Assembly: GCA_964534515.1 (NCBI GenBank) | Contig: CAZHPW010000110.1 | Coordinates: 1 to 5,738 of the forward strand | DNA length: 5,738 bases | Source: UBA6115 sp964534515 | Lineage (GTDB): Bacteria > Bacillota > Clostridia > Christensenellales > Aristaeellaceae | Reading direction: 5' to 3' | Shown: positions 1-5,738 of the stretch, piece after piece | Position numbering within the stretch: position 1 is the stretch's first letter | Layout of the letters: every line of letters starts with the position of its first letter | Position numbers and translations under genes: made by a program | Notes under the pieces: model-generated | The model's database searches: none | The model's input: only the letters and a program-made list of their open reading frames with translations | Told to the model about the DNA's origin: nothing

Positions 1-1
1 G

Positions 2-370
2 CCCTTCATGGTCTTCCCTATCTACAACGCCCTAAACAAGCAGGACAGGCGGCTGTCTGAGGCCGCGATGGACCTGGGCGCCAGCCCCATGGTCACCTTC
101 CTCAGGGTTACCGTGCCCCTTTCCCTGCCCGGTGTCGTGTCCGGCATCACCATGGTCTTTATGCCCTCTGTCACCACCTTCTTTATCCCCAGGGTCCTGG
201 GCGGGGGCAACACCGAGATGTTCGGCGACCTGATTGAGCGCACCTTCCTAAGCGCCGACAACTGGAACCTGGGCAGCGCGCTGAGTCTGATTATGATGGT
301 CCTGATTTTGATGAGCCTGACCTTGCTGCGCAAGGTTGACCCCGAGGGTGAAGGAGGAGGCACGATATGA
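2..370 (+). CDS. potB: Spermidine/putrescine ABC transporter permease PotB, 3' part only
   Basis: This is the C-terminal part (about 122 residues) of an inner-membrane permease of the polyamine ABC importer; the 5' end lies outside the window, and the frame is open from position 2. The visible protein contains the cytoplasmic EAA loop that docks on the ATPase PotA (SEAAMDLGAS, then a V-x-x-P end), followed by the family-typical segment FFIPRVLGGGNTEMFGDLIE and a last membrane helix (about SALSLIMMVLILMSLTLL) with a short charged tail. PotB and PotC together form the transmembrane channel. The stop codon overlaps the potC start by 4 nt (ATGA), so translation is probably coupled. Assignment to PotB rather than another polyamine-type permease (PotH) rests on gene order and motif style; the substrate could be spermidine, putrescine or both. 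Confidence 0.9.
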   Translation, partial: PFMVFPIYNALNKQDRRLSEAAMDLGASPMVTFLRVTVPLSLPGVVSGITMVFMPSVTTFFIPRVLGGGNTEMFGDLIERTFLSADNWNLGSALSLIMMVLILMSLTLLRKVDPEGEGGGTI

Positions 371-1140
371 GCAAAGTTTTAAAACGCGGCTACCTCGCCC
401 TGATTCTGCTCTTCCTGTATGTGCCTATTGTGGTTTTGATTGTGGAATCCTTCAACGCCGGCATCAGCCGCGCCAAGTGGGAAGGCTTCTCCCTGCGCTG
501 GTACATTGACCTGTTCAACAGCCCCGCCATCATCAACGCCCTGTATGTCACCGTGTCCATCGCCCTTTTGGCGGCCTTCTTCGCCACCATCCTGGGCACC
601 CTGGCCGCCATTGGCATCAACGCCATGCAAAAACGGCCCCAGAGCGTCATGATGACCATGACCAACATCCCCATGACCATGCCCGACATCGTCACCGCCA
701 TCTCCTTAATGCTGCTGTTTATCTTCACCAAGCTTCACCGCGGCTATTTCACCATGCTCTTGGCGCACATCACCTTCAACATTCCCTATGTCATTTTGTC
801 GGTGATGCCCAAACTCAAGCAGATGAACAAGTTCAGCTATGAGGCGGCCCTGGACCTGGGCGCGACGCCCGGGTATGCTCTTAGAAAGGTGGTCATTCCC
901 TACCTGATGCCCGGCGTCATCACCGGCGCCCTGCTGTCCTTCACGCTGTCGCTGGATGACTTCACCATCAGCTACTTTACCACCAGCCCCTTGGTCCAGA
1001 ACCTGTCCACCTTGATTTATTCTGAAGCCCGTAAGGGCATCAAGCCCACCATGAACGCCCTGTCTGCCCTGATGTTTGTGGCCCTGCTGGTTTTACTGCT
1101 CCTGGTCAACCGCCGGGCATCCCTCAACAACGACAACTAA
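367..1140 (+). CDS. potC: Spermidine/putrescine ABC transporter permease PotC
   Basis: This is the second inner-membrane permease of the polyamine importer, 257 residues, the usual length for PotC. Hydrophobic segments lie at about residues 9-27, 56-84, 107-121, 128-147, 182-204 and 229-247, fitting a six-helix BPD-type permease. The EAA loop for contact with PotA is at 159-178 (EAALDLGATP through IP). The stretch SFTLSLDDFTISYF at 191-204 is a strong PotC/PotI family signature. The start is supported by a strong ribosome-binding site, AAGGAGGAGG at 351-360, 6 nt before the ATG; this site lies inside the end of potB. The ATG overlaps the potB stop (ATGA), and potD follows after a 20-nt gap, so all three belong to one operon. 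potA is not in the window and is presumably upstream. Transporter type is certain; exact polyamine preference cannot be read from the permease. Confidence 0.95.
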   Translation: MSKVLKRGYLALILLFLYVPIVVLIVESFNAGISRAKWEGFSLRWYIDLFNSPAIINALYVTVSIALLAAFFATILGTLAAIGINAMQKRPQSVMMTMTNIPMTMPDIVTAISLMLLFIFTKLHRGYFTMLLAHITFNIPYVILSVMPKLKQMNKFSYEAALDLGATPGYALRKVVIPYLMPGVITGALLSFTLSLDDFTISYFTTSPLVQNLSTLIYSEARKGIKPTMNALSALMFVALLVLLLLVNRRASLNNDN

Positions 1141-1160
1141 AACCAATCCGGAGGAAGAAA

Positions 1161-2198
1161 ATGAAAAAACTCGTCGCCCTGTTTCTGACCCTGGTTCTCG
1201 CCCTGTCTGTTTCCGGCGCCCTCGCCCAAGGCGTGGTCAACGTGTACAACTGGGAAGACTACATTGATGAAGAGGTCATCGTCCTGTTTGAACAGGAGAC
1301 CGGCATCAAGGTCAACTACATGCGTTTTACCCTCAATGAGGACATGATGGTGCAGGTGCGCACCAGCCCCACCGCCTTTGACGTGGTCTTCCCGTCTGAT
1401 TACGCCATTGAGCGCATGATTTCCGAAGACCTCATTCAGCCCATTGATTTTTCCAAGGTGCCCAATTCCGTGCACACCCTGGAATGGCTCCAGCACCCCG
1501 ATTATGACAAGGACCGCGTCTATTCCATCCCCTACACCTGGGGCACGGTGGGCATCCTGTATGACACCACCAAGGTGGAGGAGCCCATTGACTCCTGGGG
1601 CGCGCTGTTTGATGAGAAGTACAAGGGCGAGGTCTTCATGATGGACTCCCCCCGCGACACCCTGGGCGTCACGCTCAAGTACCTGGGCTACTCCGTCAAC
1701 TCTAAAAACCCGGTGGAACTCAAGGAAGCGACCGACATGCTCATTGACCAGAAGCAGCGCGGCATCGTCAAGGCCTACCAGGTGGATGAGACCAAGGAAA
1801 AGATGGTCAAGGGCGAAGCCACCCTGGCGCTGGTCTGGTCGGGCGACGCGCAGTATGCCATCAACTTAAACCCCAACCTGGCCTATGTCGTGCCCAAGGA
1901 AGGCAGCAACGTCTGGATTGACGGCATGGTCATCCCCAAGAGCGCGCCCAACTACGAAAACGCCCTCAAGTTCATTGATTTCCTCTGCCGGCCTGAAATC
2001 GCCGTCATGAACACCGAGTACATCGAGTATTCCACCCCCAACGCCGCGGCGATTGAGCTGATGGGCGAGGACTATACCGGAAACCCCAACCTCAACCCCT
2101 CCCAGGAAACCGTGGACAACTGTGAGTTCTTCCATGACAACAACGATGTCAAACAGCTGTATGACACCTTCTGGGGCATGGTCAAGAACGCGAAATAA
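1161..2198 (+). CDS. potD: Polyamine-binding protein PotD (extracytoplasmic solute-binding protein)
   Basis: This 345-residue protein captures polyamine outside the membrane and delivers it to PotBC. Residues 1-22 form a signal peptide (MKK, hydrophobic core, then ALA before Q23), with likely signal peptidase I cleavage. There is no lipobox cysteine, which is unusual if the host is Gram-positive, where such proteins are normally lipid-anchored. Family motifs in order are VYNWEDYI at 28-35, PSDY at 78-81, PYTWGTVGI at 124-132, SPRDTLG at 163-169, WSGDA at 226-230, VWIDGMVIP at 251-259 and YIEYSTPN at 287-294. W226, W252 and D254 sit where E. coli PotD has its ligand-contacting W229, W255 and D257; this alignment is from memory of the family. 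GGAGG at 1150-1154, 6 nt before the ATG, supports the start. It is the last gene of the pot operon and a terminator follows. It could prefer putrescine (PotF-like) rather than spermidine. Confidence 0.93.
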   Translation: MKKLVALFLTLVLALSVSGALAQGVVNVYNWEDYIDEEVIVLFEQETGIKVNYMRFTLNEDMMVQVRTSPTAFDVVFPSDYAIERMISEDLIQPIDFSKVPNSVHTLEWLQHPDYDKDRVYSIPYTWGTVGILYDTTKVEEPIDSWGALFDEKYKGEVFMMDSPRDTLGVTLKYLGYSVNSKNPVELKEATDMLIDQKQRGIVKAYQVDETKEKMVKGEATLALVWSGDAQYAINLNPNLAYVVPKEGSNVWIDGMVIPKSAPNYENALKFIDFLCRPEIAVMNTEYIEYSTPNAAAIELMGEDYTGNPNLNPSQETVDNCEFFHDNNDVKQLYDTFWGMVKNAK

Positions 2199-2217
2199 CC
2201 CCCAAGCATGAGATAAA

Positions 2218-2245
2218 CCCCTTTGGCGCTGCCAAGGGGGTTTTT
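2218..2245 (+). terminator. Intrinsic terminator of the pot operon
   Basis: CCCCTTTGGC (2218-2227) pairs with GCCAAGGGGG (2231-2240) around a GCT loop, giving 10 base pairs with one G-T wobble. Five Ts follow directly at 2241-2245. It begins 19 nt after the potD stop and separates the transporter operon from the nrfA unit. Confidence 0.93.
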
Positions 2246-2256
2246 GCTTGCCCATC

Positions 2257-2285
2257 TTGACCAAAACCCGGTCTGAAGGTATGAT
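2257..2285 (+). promoter_or_regulatory. Sigma70-type promoter of nrfA
   Basis: TTGACC (2257-2262) and TATGAT (2280-2285) are each one base from the consensus -35 and -10 boxes and are separated by the optimal 17 bp. Transcription would begin near 2291-2293, leaving a leader of only about 23 nt before the nrfA start. The promoter lies 12 nt after the pot terminator T-tract, in the only sizeable gap upstream of nrfA. The match is seen directly; activity is inferred. Confidence 0.8.
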
Positions 2286-2295
2286 GAGGTCAGAA
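2270..2295 (+). repeat. Imperfect direct repeat GGTCwGAA flanking the nrfA -10 box
   Basis: GGTCTGAA (2270-2277) and GGTCAGAA (2288-2295) are offset by 18 bp and bracket the -10 box. A TGACC in the opposite orientation overlaps the -35 box at 2258-2262. The arrangement could be an operator for a nitrite-, nitric oxide- or redox-responsive regulator. The half-sites are short and no known operator (for example the FNR consensus TTGAT-N4-ATCAA) is matched, so this is only a candidate. Confidence 0.25.
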
Positions 2296-2303
2296 AACCA
2301 TAT

Positions 2304-2309
2304 AGGAGG
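2304..2309 (+). promoter_or_regulatory. nrfA ribosome-binding site
   Basis: A perfect AGGAGG lies 5 nt before the ATG at 2315 and settles that start. It implies strong translation of a highly expressed enzyme. Confidence 0.9.
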
Positions 2310-2314
2310 CTCCC

Positions 2315-3460
2315 ATGAAAAAGAGATTCCTTGTACTGGCCATCCTCGCGCTGTGTGTGACCAGCCTTGCTTTTGCGTCTACGCTTTCCCCGGCCGCCGA
2401 CACCTACAAGGACACCTTCCCGGATCAATACCTCTCCTATTTGAAGAACGCCGAAAACGACGAGGCCTATGACTATGTCCTGGCGCATCCGCAAATCGCG
2501 GTACTCTATGAGGGCTCCGGCTTTGGCTATTCCTACTACTCCGCCCGCGGGCATGAGTACACCTTGGAAGACGTCAAAAACATCGGCCGTCCGCATCCCC
2601 TGGCCAACTGCTTGACCTGCAAATCCGGCGATTTCACCGCCATGGTCAATGAATTGGGCGAGGGCGCTTACAAACTGCCCTTTAACGATGCCTTCCACGC
2701 GCTTTCCGGCGGCATCACCTGCTTTAACTGCCACGGCGAGGAGCCGGGCAAGCTGGAAGTCACCCACCAATATTTATCAGACGCCGTGGGCGAGGACAGC
2801 GGCGTCAAGGCCGCCACCCTGGCCTGCGCCCAGTGCCATGTGGAATACTACTTCCCGGATGACACCAAGGCCACCGTGCTGCCCTATCACAGCCATGAGG
2901 AAGCGACCCCCGAAGCCATCTACGCCTATTATGATAAGTTGGGCTTTGCGGATTTCGTGAACCCGCGCACCGGCAGCAGGATGATCAAGGTCCAGCACCC
3001 AGAGTTTGAAACCTATACCGGCGCCGGTAGCGTGCACAAAGGCACCTTCTCCTGCGCGGATTGCCACATGGGCAAGGCGGAAAATGAGCAGGGTCAGACC
3101 TATTCCTCCCACCACCTGGTCAGCCCCCTTGACAGCCCTGCCATCAAGGAATCCTGCACCCAGTGCCATCAGGATTTGGACGGCTTCGTCAAGGGCATCC
3201 AGGACAAGATGGAGGAGAGGACCTACCAAATCGCCGACCAGCTGGTTATCCTGACCAATACCCTGGCTGACAAGGTCGCCGCCGGCGCCACGGATCAGGA
3301 ACTCCAGCAAGTCCGCGCGCTCAACCGCGAAGCCCAGTTTTATTGGGACTTTGTCTTCGTTGAGAACAGCGAAGGCGTGCACAACTCCAAGTTGTCCACT
3401 GCTTGCCTGGACAAGGCGGAGCAACTGACTCAGCAGGCCCTGGATTTGGTCAAACAGTAA
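2315..3460 (+). CDS. nrfA: Pentaheme cytochrome c nitrite reductase (ammonia-forming) NrfA
   Basis: NrfA reduces nitrite to ammonium with six electrons outside the cytoplasmic membrane. Residues 1-21 are a signal peptide (MKKR, hydrophobic core, AFA before S22). Five heme-binding motifs are present: CLTCK 99-103, the lysine-ligated catalytic heme, then CFNCH 136-140, CAQCH 171-175, CADCH 247-251 and CTQCH 281-285. Known active-site residues appear at R79 (in RGH), Y178 (in HVEYYF) and H228 (in KVQHPE). E177, Y178, K225 and Q227 match the calcium-site residues. DQYLS at 37-41 is another NrfA-typical motif. At 381 residues it is short (E. coli 478): the protein ends soon after the LDKA helix and lacks the roughly 55-residue C-terminal extension. 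An extra cysteine, C364, is not in a heme motif. No nrfH or nrfB partner gene is adjacent; cytochrome-maturation genes follow. Family assignment is very secure; the electron donor is unknown. Confidence 0.97.
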   Translation: MKKRFLVLAILALCVTSLAFASTLSPAADTYKDTFPDQYLSYLKNAENDEAYDYVLAHPQIAVLYEGSGFGYSYYSARGHEYTLEDVKNIGRPHPLANCLTCKSGDFTAMVNELGEGAYKLPFNDAFHALSGGITCFNCHGEEPGKLEVTHQYLSDAVGEDSGVKAATLACAQCHVEYYFPDDTKATVLPYHSHEEATPEAIYAYYDKLGFADFVNPRTGSRMIKVQHPEFETYTGAGSVHKGTFSCADCHMGKAENEQGQTYSSHHLVSPLDSPAIKESCTQCHQDLDGFVKGIQDKMEERTYQIADQLVILTNTLADKVAAGATDQELQQVRALNREAQFYWDFVFVENSEGVHNSKLSTACLDKAEQLTQQALDLVKQ

Positions 3461-3473
3461 ACCGGCTTATTTT

Positions 3474-3511
3474 GGGTCTGCCGTGTGTTGACCGGCAGAC
3501 CCGATTTTTTT
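3474..3511 (+). terminator. Intrinsic terminator between nrfA and resB
   Basis: GGGTCTGCCG (3474-3483) pairs perfectly over 10 bp with CGGCAGACCC (3493-3502) around a 9-nt loop; seven Ts follow at 3505-3511 after a GA. It begins 13 nt after the nrfA stop. Because the resB ribosome-binding site follows almost at once, this hairpin should limit how many transcripts started at the nrfA promoter continue into resB-resC, giving much enzyme and little maturation factor. The structure is seen; the dosage role is inferred. Confidence 0.92.
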
Positions 3512-3515
3512 GTGT

Positions 3516-3520
3516 GAGGG
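3516..3520 (+). promoter_or_regulatory. resB ribosome-binding site deciding a TTG start
   Basis: GAGGG lies 7 nt before TTG 3528, the first codon of a protein beginning (M)KKLLRSFASMRL. An in-frame TTG at 3510 overlaps the terminator T-tract and has no ribosome-binding site, so 3528 is preferred. Confidence 0.75.
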
Positions 3521-3527
3521 ACATCCT

Positions 3528-4817
3528 TTGAAAAAACTGCTCCGTTCCTTTGCCTCCATGCGCTTAGCCCTCATCTTGCTGGGCTTGATTGTCGTCATCT
3601 GCGTGCTGGGCGGCATCATTCCCCAGGGGATGAGGAGCGAAGAGTACGCCCGGCTCTTTGGCGATACCGCTTCCAAAGCAATTTTGTTTTTGGGTCTGAA
3701 CCGCGTCTTCACTGTCTGGTGGTTTGTCTCCCTGGTAGCCCTGCTGCTCATCAACCTCTTTTTGTGCAGCCTCAGCCGCTTTCCATCGGTTCTGAAGCAG
3801 TTTAAGGAAGGCTTCAGCCTGGAGAAGAGCTTACAGCGGGGGAAAGCGGCCTTCGCGTTTAGCCTGTCACCCGGTCAGGCCAAAGCGCTCCTGCCCAAAC
3901 TGGGCTTTAGGAAGCCCCAGGAACAAACGGTGGACGGGGTCACCTACCTTTACCAGAGCCGCAACCGCCTGGGCATCTGGGGCTCCTGGCTGTCCCATCT
4001 GGGCATGCTCATCATCGTGGTGGGCTTTGCCCTGGGCCAGATGATGCATGTGGATACCAGCGTGTACGGCGTGCCCGGTCAGACCAAGCCGGTTGAGGGC
4101 CATGACCTGGCCGTGCAGATTGATGATTTTGACATCATCCTGCGGGATGACCACACGGTGGAGCAATATGTCGCCGACCTCACCATCCATAACTTAAAGG
4201 ACGGCACCTCCATGTCCGGGCAGAGCAAGGTCAACCACCCCCTCTCAGCCTATGGCATGAGCTTCCTGCAAAACGCTACCAGCTGGGCGGTCACCGTGCA
4301 GACCTATGAGGGGGAGCAGCTCCTGGATGAGCGCATCCTGTGCGCGGGGGAGAGCATTGAGTTAAAGACACTTAAAGCGGACACGATGGACCTGGCCCTG
4401 GTCTTCCACGCCCTCTATCCGGATTTGGAAATGACGATGAACGGCCCCCGCACCAAAAGCCCCTACCTCAACAACCCCGCCGCCCTCTTTTCCCTGTATT
4501 ATGAGAGCAAGCTGGTTGACCAGAACATCGCGGGCATGGGCTATGACATCAAGGTGGCGGACTACCGCTTTGTCCTGTCCGCGCCTCAGCCCTACACCCT
4601 CATCCAGATTGTGTCAGACCCCAGCCTGCCCCTGGTCTTTTTGGGCGGTGTGTTCATGCTTATCGGCCTCTTCCTGGCTTTTTACCTAAGGCCGCAGGAG
4701 GTTTGGGTCAGGCTTTCTGATACCGAAGAATCGCTGTACGGCTATACCTCAAAGGGCGCGGCGCTCTATCATGACAAGGTTGAATTGCTGATAAAGGAGT
4801 TGAATGACACCCCATGA
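3528..4817 (+). CDS. resB: System II cytochrome c synthase subunit ResB/Ccs1 (CcsB)
   Basis: ResB works with ResC in the membrane complex that presents heme and attaches it to CxxCH or CxxCK motifs of exported apocytochromes. The product is 429 residues from the TTG start. Hydrophobic helices lie at about 13-33, 60-80, 153-171 and 366-386, with a large extracytoplasmic domain between the third and fourth (about 172-365), the classical ResB layout. H157 in the third helix (SHLGM) sits where family members carry a conserved heme-ligating histidine. The segment VNHPLSAYGMSFLQ at 235-248 is the ResB-typical NxPL-x-Y-x-G-x-x-F-x-Q motif. The C-terminal tail after 390 is cytoplasmic. The gene overlaps resC by 4 nt (ATGA). 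Its position after nrfA suggests NrfA as a main client, including the CxxCK heme. It might also mature other cytochromes encoded elsewhere. Confidence 0.92.
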   Translation: MKKLLRSFASMRLALILLGLIVVICVLGGIIPQGMRSEEYARLFGDTASKAILFLGLNRVFTVWWFVSLVALLLINLFLCSLSRFPSVLKQFKEGFSLEKSLQRGKAAFAFSLSPGQAKALLPKLGFRKPQEQTVDGVTYLYQSRNRLGIWGSWLSHLGMLIIVVGFALGQMMHVDTSVYGVPGQTKPVEGHDLAVQIDDFDIILRDDHTVEQYVADLTIHNLKDGTSMSGQSKVNHPLSAYGMSFLQNATSWAVTVQTYEGEQLLDERILCAGESIELKTLKADTMDLALVFHALYPDLEMTMNGPRTKSPYLNNPAALFSLYYESKLVDQNIAGMGYDIKVADYRFVLSAPQPYTLIQIVSDPSLPLVFLGGVFMLIGLFLAFYLRPQEVWVRLSDTEESLYGYTSKGAALYHDKVELLIKELNDTP

Positions 4818-5635
4818 ACTACCTGCAAGTTGAAACCGTCCTCTTTACCATCGCGGCGGTCTTGTACCTGGTTTCCTCGGTGCTCTACATCCTGTTCTTC
4901 GCGCTGAAAAAGGAAAAGCCGGGCGAAATCGCGGGCTATGTCTTATTAACCGCCTTTGTGGTGCATACCGCGGCGCTGGTTGTCCGCTCCATCGGGGCCG
5001 GCCGCCTGCCGCTGTCCAACCAGTATGAGTTTGCCACCAGCTTCGCCTGGGGCATCGCGCTGGCCTACCTGGTTTTTGCCCGGAAAAAGCGCTACCGCGC
5101 GCTGGGCACCTTTGTGGCGCCGGTCATCTTCCTCATCATTGGCTACGCGGCCATGCAGTCCCGCCAGGTCAATGAGTTGATGCCCGCCCTGCAGAGCAAC
5201 TGGCTGGCCATCCATGTCTCCACCGCCATCATCAGCTACGGCAGCTTTGGCGTGGCTTTTGGCGGCTCCCTGCTCTACCTGATGCGCGACCGCATCCATG
5301 AGTCGGAGTTCACCCGGCACTACTTCCCGGATAAGGAGCGCCTGGACATCCTCAATTACCGCATCATCTCCTTTGGCTTCCTCTTCCTCAGCCTGGTCAT
5401 CATCACCGGTGCCATCTGGGCGCAGAAGGCCTGGGGCCGCTATTGGACCTGGGACCCCAAGGAGACCTGGTCGCTGGTCACCTGGTTCATCTACGCCATC
5501 TACCTGCACCTGCGCATCACCAGGGGCTGGCGGGGCAAGAAGGCGGCCTGGTTCGCCGTCATCGGCTTCATCTGCGTCATCTTCACCTATATCGGCGTCA
5601 ATACCTGGATACCCAGCATCCACTCCTACGCCTAA
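4814..5635 (+). CDS. resC: System II cytochrome c synthase subunit ResC/CcsA (heme handling, WWD domain)
   Basis: CcsA-family polytopic membrane protein, 273 residues, with about eight hydrophobic segments (near 8-28, 42-60, 75-90, 97-114, 130-155, 183-203, 219-235, 245-263). It carries the tryptophan-rich WWD heme-binding domain at about 202-224 (WGRYWTWDPKETWSLVTW). H134 in WLAIHVSTAI and H270 in IPSIHSY are the two conserved external histidines that flank the WWD domain and ligate heme in CcsBA proteins. The C-terminal GVNTWIPSIHSYA is also family-typical. Together with ResB it reconstitutes the CcsBA synthase, which in some epsilonproteobacteria is a single fused protein. The ATG overlaps the resB stop; the nearest ribosome-binding site, AAGGAG at 4794-4799, is 14 nt away, rather far, so translation probably depends on coupling to resB. 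The symbol ccsA is equally valid. No ResA or CcdA partner gene follows in the window. Confidence 0.94.
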   Translation: MNYLQVETVLFTIAAVLYLVSSVLYILFFALKKEKPGEIAGYVLLTAFVVHTAALVVRSIGAGRLPLSNQYEFATSFAWGIALAYLVFARKKRYRALGTFVAPVIFLIIGYAAMQSRQVNELMPALQSNWLAIHVSTAIISYGSFGVAFGGSLLYLMRDRIHESEFTRHYFPDKERLDILNYRIISFGFLFLSLVIITGAIWAQKAWGRYWTWDPKETWSLVTWFIYAIYLHLRITRGWRGKKAAWFAVIGFICVIFTYIGVNTWIPSIHSYA

Positions 5636-5649
5636 CTCACATTAAAACT

Positions 5650-5672
5650 ACCTCTGACTCATCATCAGAGGT
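5650..5672. terminator. Perfect 8-bp hairpin after resC, possible terminator
   Basis: ACCTCTGA (5650-5657) pairs with TCAGAGGT (5665-5672) around a 7-nt loop, 14 nt after the resC stop. On the plus strand no T-tract follows, so it is a poor intrinsic terminator for resC. On the minus strand the hairpin is followed by AGTTTTAAT, so it could terminate a gene approaching from the right. It may only protect the 3' end of the resC transcript. Confidence 0.45.
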
Positions 5673-5703
5673 GCCAGACTGTTAAAAGTAAATCCAGGGA
5701 GGT

Positions 5704-5726
5704 ATCGGAGGGCAAAGCCCTCTGAT
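5704..5726. repeat. Compact palindrome (10-bp stem, 3-nt loop) in the 3' intergenic tail
   Basis: ATCGGAGGGC (5704-5713) and GCCCTCTGAT (5717-5726) form a tight stem with one G-T pair and an AAA loop. No T-tract follows on the plus strand, and the minus strand continues ACCTCCC. Its very short loop and lack of a terminator tail resemble dispersed intergenic palindromes (REP-like), but only one copy is visible here. The 103 nt after resC otherwise show no gene that can be supported. Confidence 0.45.
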
Positions 5727-5738
5727 GGTCATCTGCGG

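Noticed and set aside
2345..2356. Lipobox-like LALC in the NrfA signal peptide (residues 11-14)
   Set aside because: Leucine directly before the cysteine does not fit a lipobox, the cysteine is within the hydrophobic core, and a good AFA cleavage site follows.
2072..3424. Long minus-strand open frames opposite potD and nrfA (for example 2072-2770 and 2777-3424)
   Set aside because: They are shadows of GC-rich coding sequence, lack convincing ribosome-binding sites and family motifs, and lie opposite securely identified genes.
3446..3473. Possible promoter for resB (TTGGTC, 16 bp, TATTTT)
   Set aside because: Both boxes are weak, and transcription would start inside the hairpin at 3474-3502 and still meet its T-tract.
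3488..3516. TTGACC inside the terminator loop as a -35 box
   Set aside because: It matches the nrfA -35 sequence, but no acceptable -10 box lies 15-18 bp downstream.
3510..3530. Longer resB start at TTG 3510
   Set aside because: It overlaps the terminator T-tract and has no ribosome-binding site, and the six added residues precede a typical MKK-like N-terminus.
4804..4833. ATG at 4804, closer to the AAGGAG site than the resC start
   Set aside because: It is in another frame and stops after nine codons; the ATG at 4814 gives the complete CcsA protein.
4946..5623. Minus-strand open frame of 225 codons opposite resC
   Set aside because: Low-complexity, rich in D, G, A and Q, with no recognisable domain; it mirrors the codon pattern of resC.
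5707..5738. Possible gene start at ATG 5725 with GGAGGG at 5707-5712
   Set aside because: Only four codons are visible before the window ends, spacing is long, and the site is buried in a hairpin; it cannot be told from chance.

Overview
The window (GC-rich, roughly mid-to-high 50s % by eye) holds two unrelated plus-strand gene blocks from an anaerobic or facultatively respiring bacterium. Positions 2-2198 are the distal part of a polyamine ABC-transporter operon: the 3' end of potB, a complete potC and a complete potD. It is closed by a clear intrinsic terminator at 2218-2245. Positions 2257-5635 are a nitrite-ammonification block: a strong sigma70-type promoter, a pentaheme cytochrome c nitrite reductase gene (nrfA, CxxCK active-site heme), a second intrinsic terminator, and then the two membrane subunits of a System II cytochrome c synthase (resB/ccs1 and resC/ccsA).

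The second block fits together functionally. NrfA needs five covalently attached hemes, one through an unusual CxxCK motif, and ResB/ResC (CcsB/CcsA) form the complex that exports heme and attaches it to apocytochromes. In Wolinella a fused CcsBA protein (NrfI) encoded beside nrfA does this for the CxxCK site. Here the two halves are separate genes with a 4-nt overlap. No nrfH (quinol-oxidising partner), nrfB, or thiol-reducing partner (ResA, CcdA) lies in the window.

The unusual points are these: a perfect 10-bp terminator hairpin with a 7-T tract sits between nrfA and resB, with its T-tract ending 4 nt before the resB ribosome-binding site; resB appears to start at TTG; NrfA is short (381 aa) and lacks the C-terminal extension of the E. 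coli enzyme; PotD and NrfA both carry signal-peptidase-I type signal peptides with no lipobox, which hints at a cell with a periplasm; and the last 100 nt contain two hairpins that can also pair with each other.

The organism cannot be named from this sequence. Strong AGGAGG ribosome-binding sites, short U-rich terminators and System II cytochrome maturation suit a Clostridia-like or other anaerobic lineage. The lipobox-free exported proteins would suit a diderm. No mobile element, CRISPR array, tRNA or rRNA was seen, and I found no wholly novel multi-gene system. The most interesting material is the regulation and composition of the nrfA-resBC block and the structured 3' tail.
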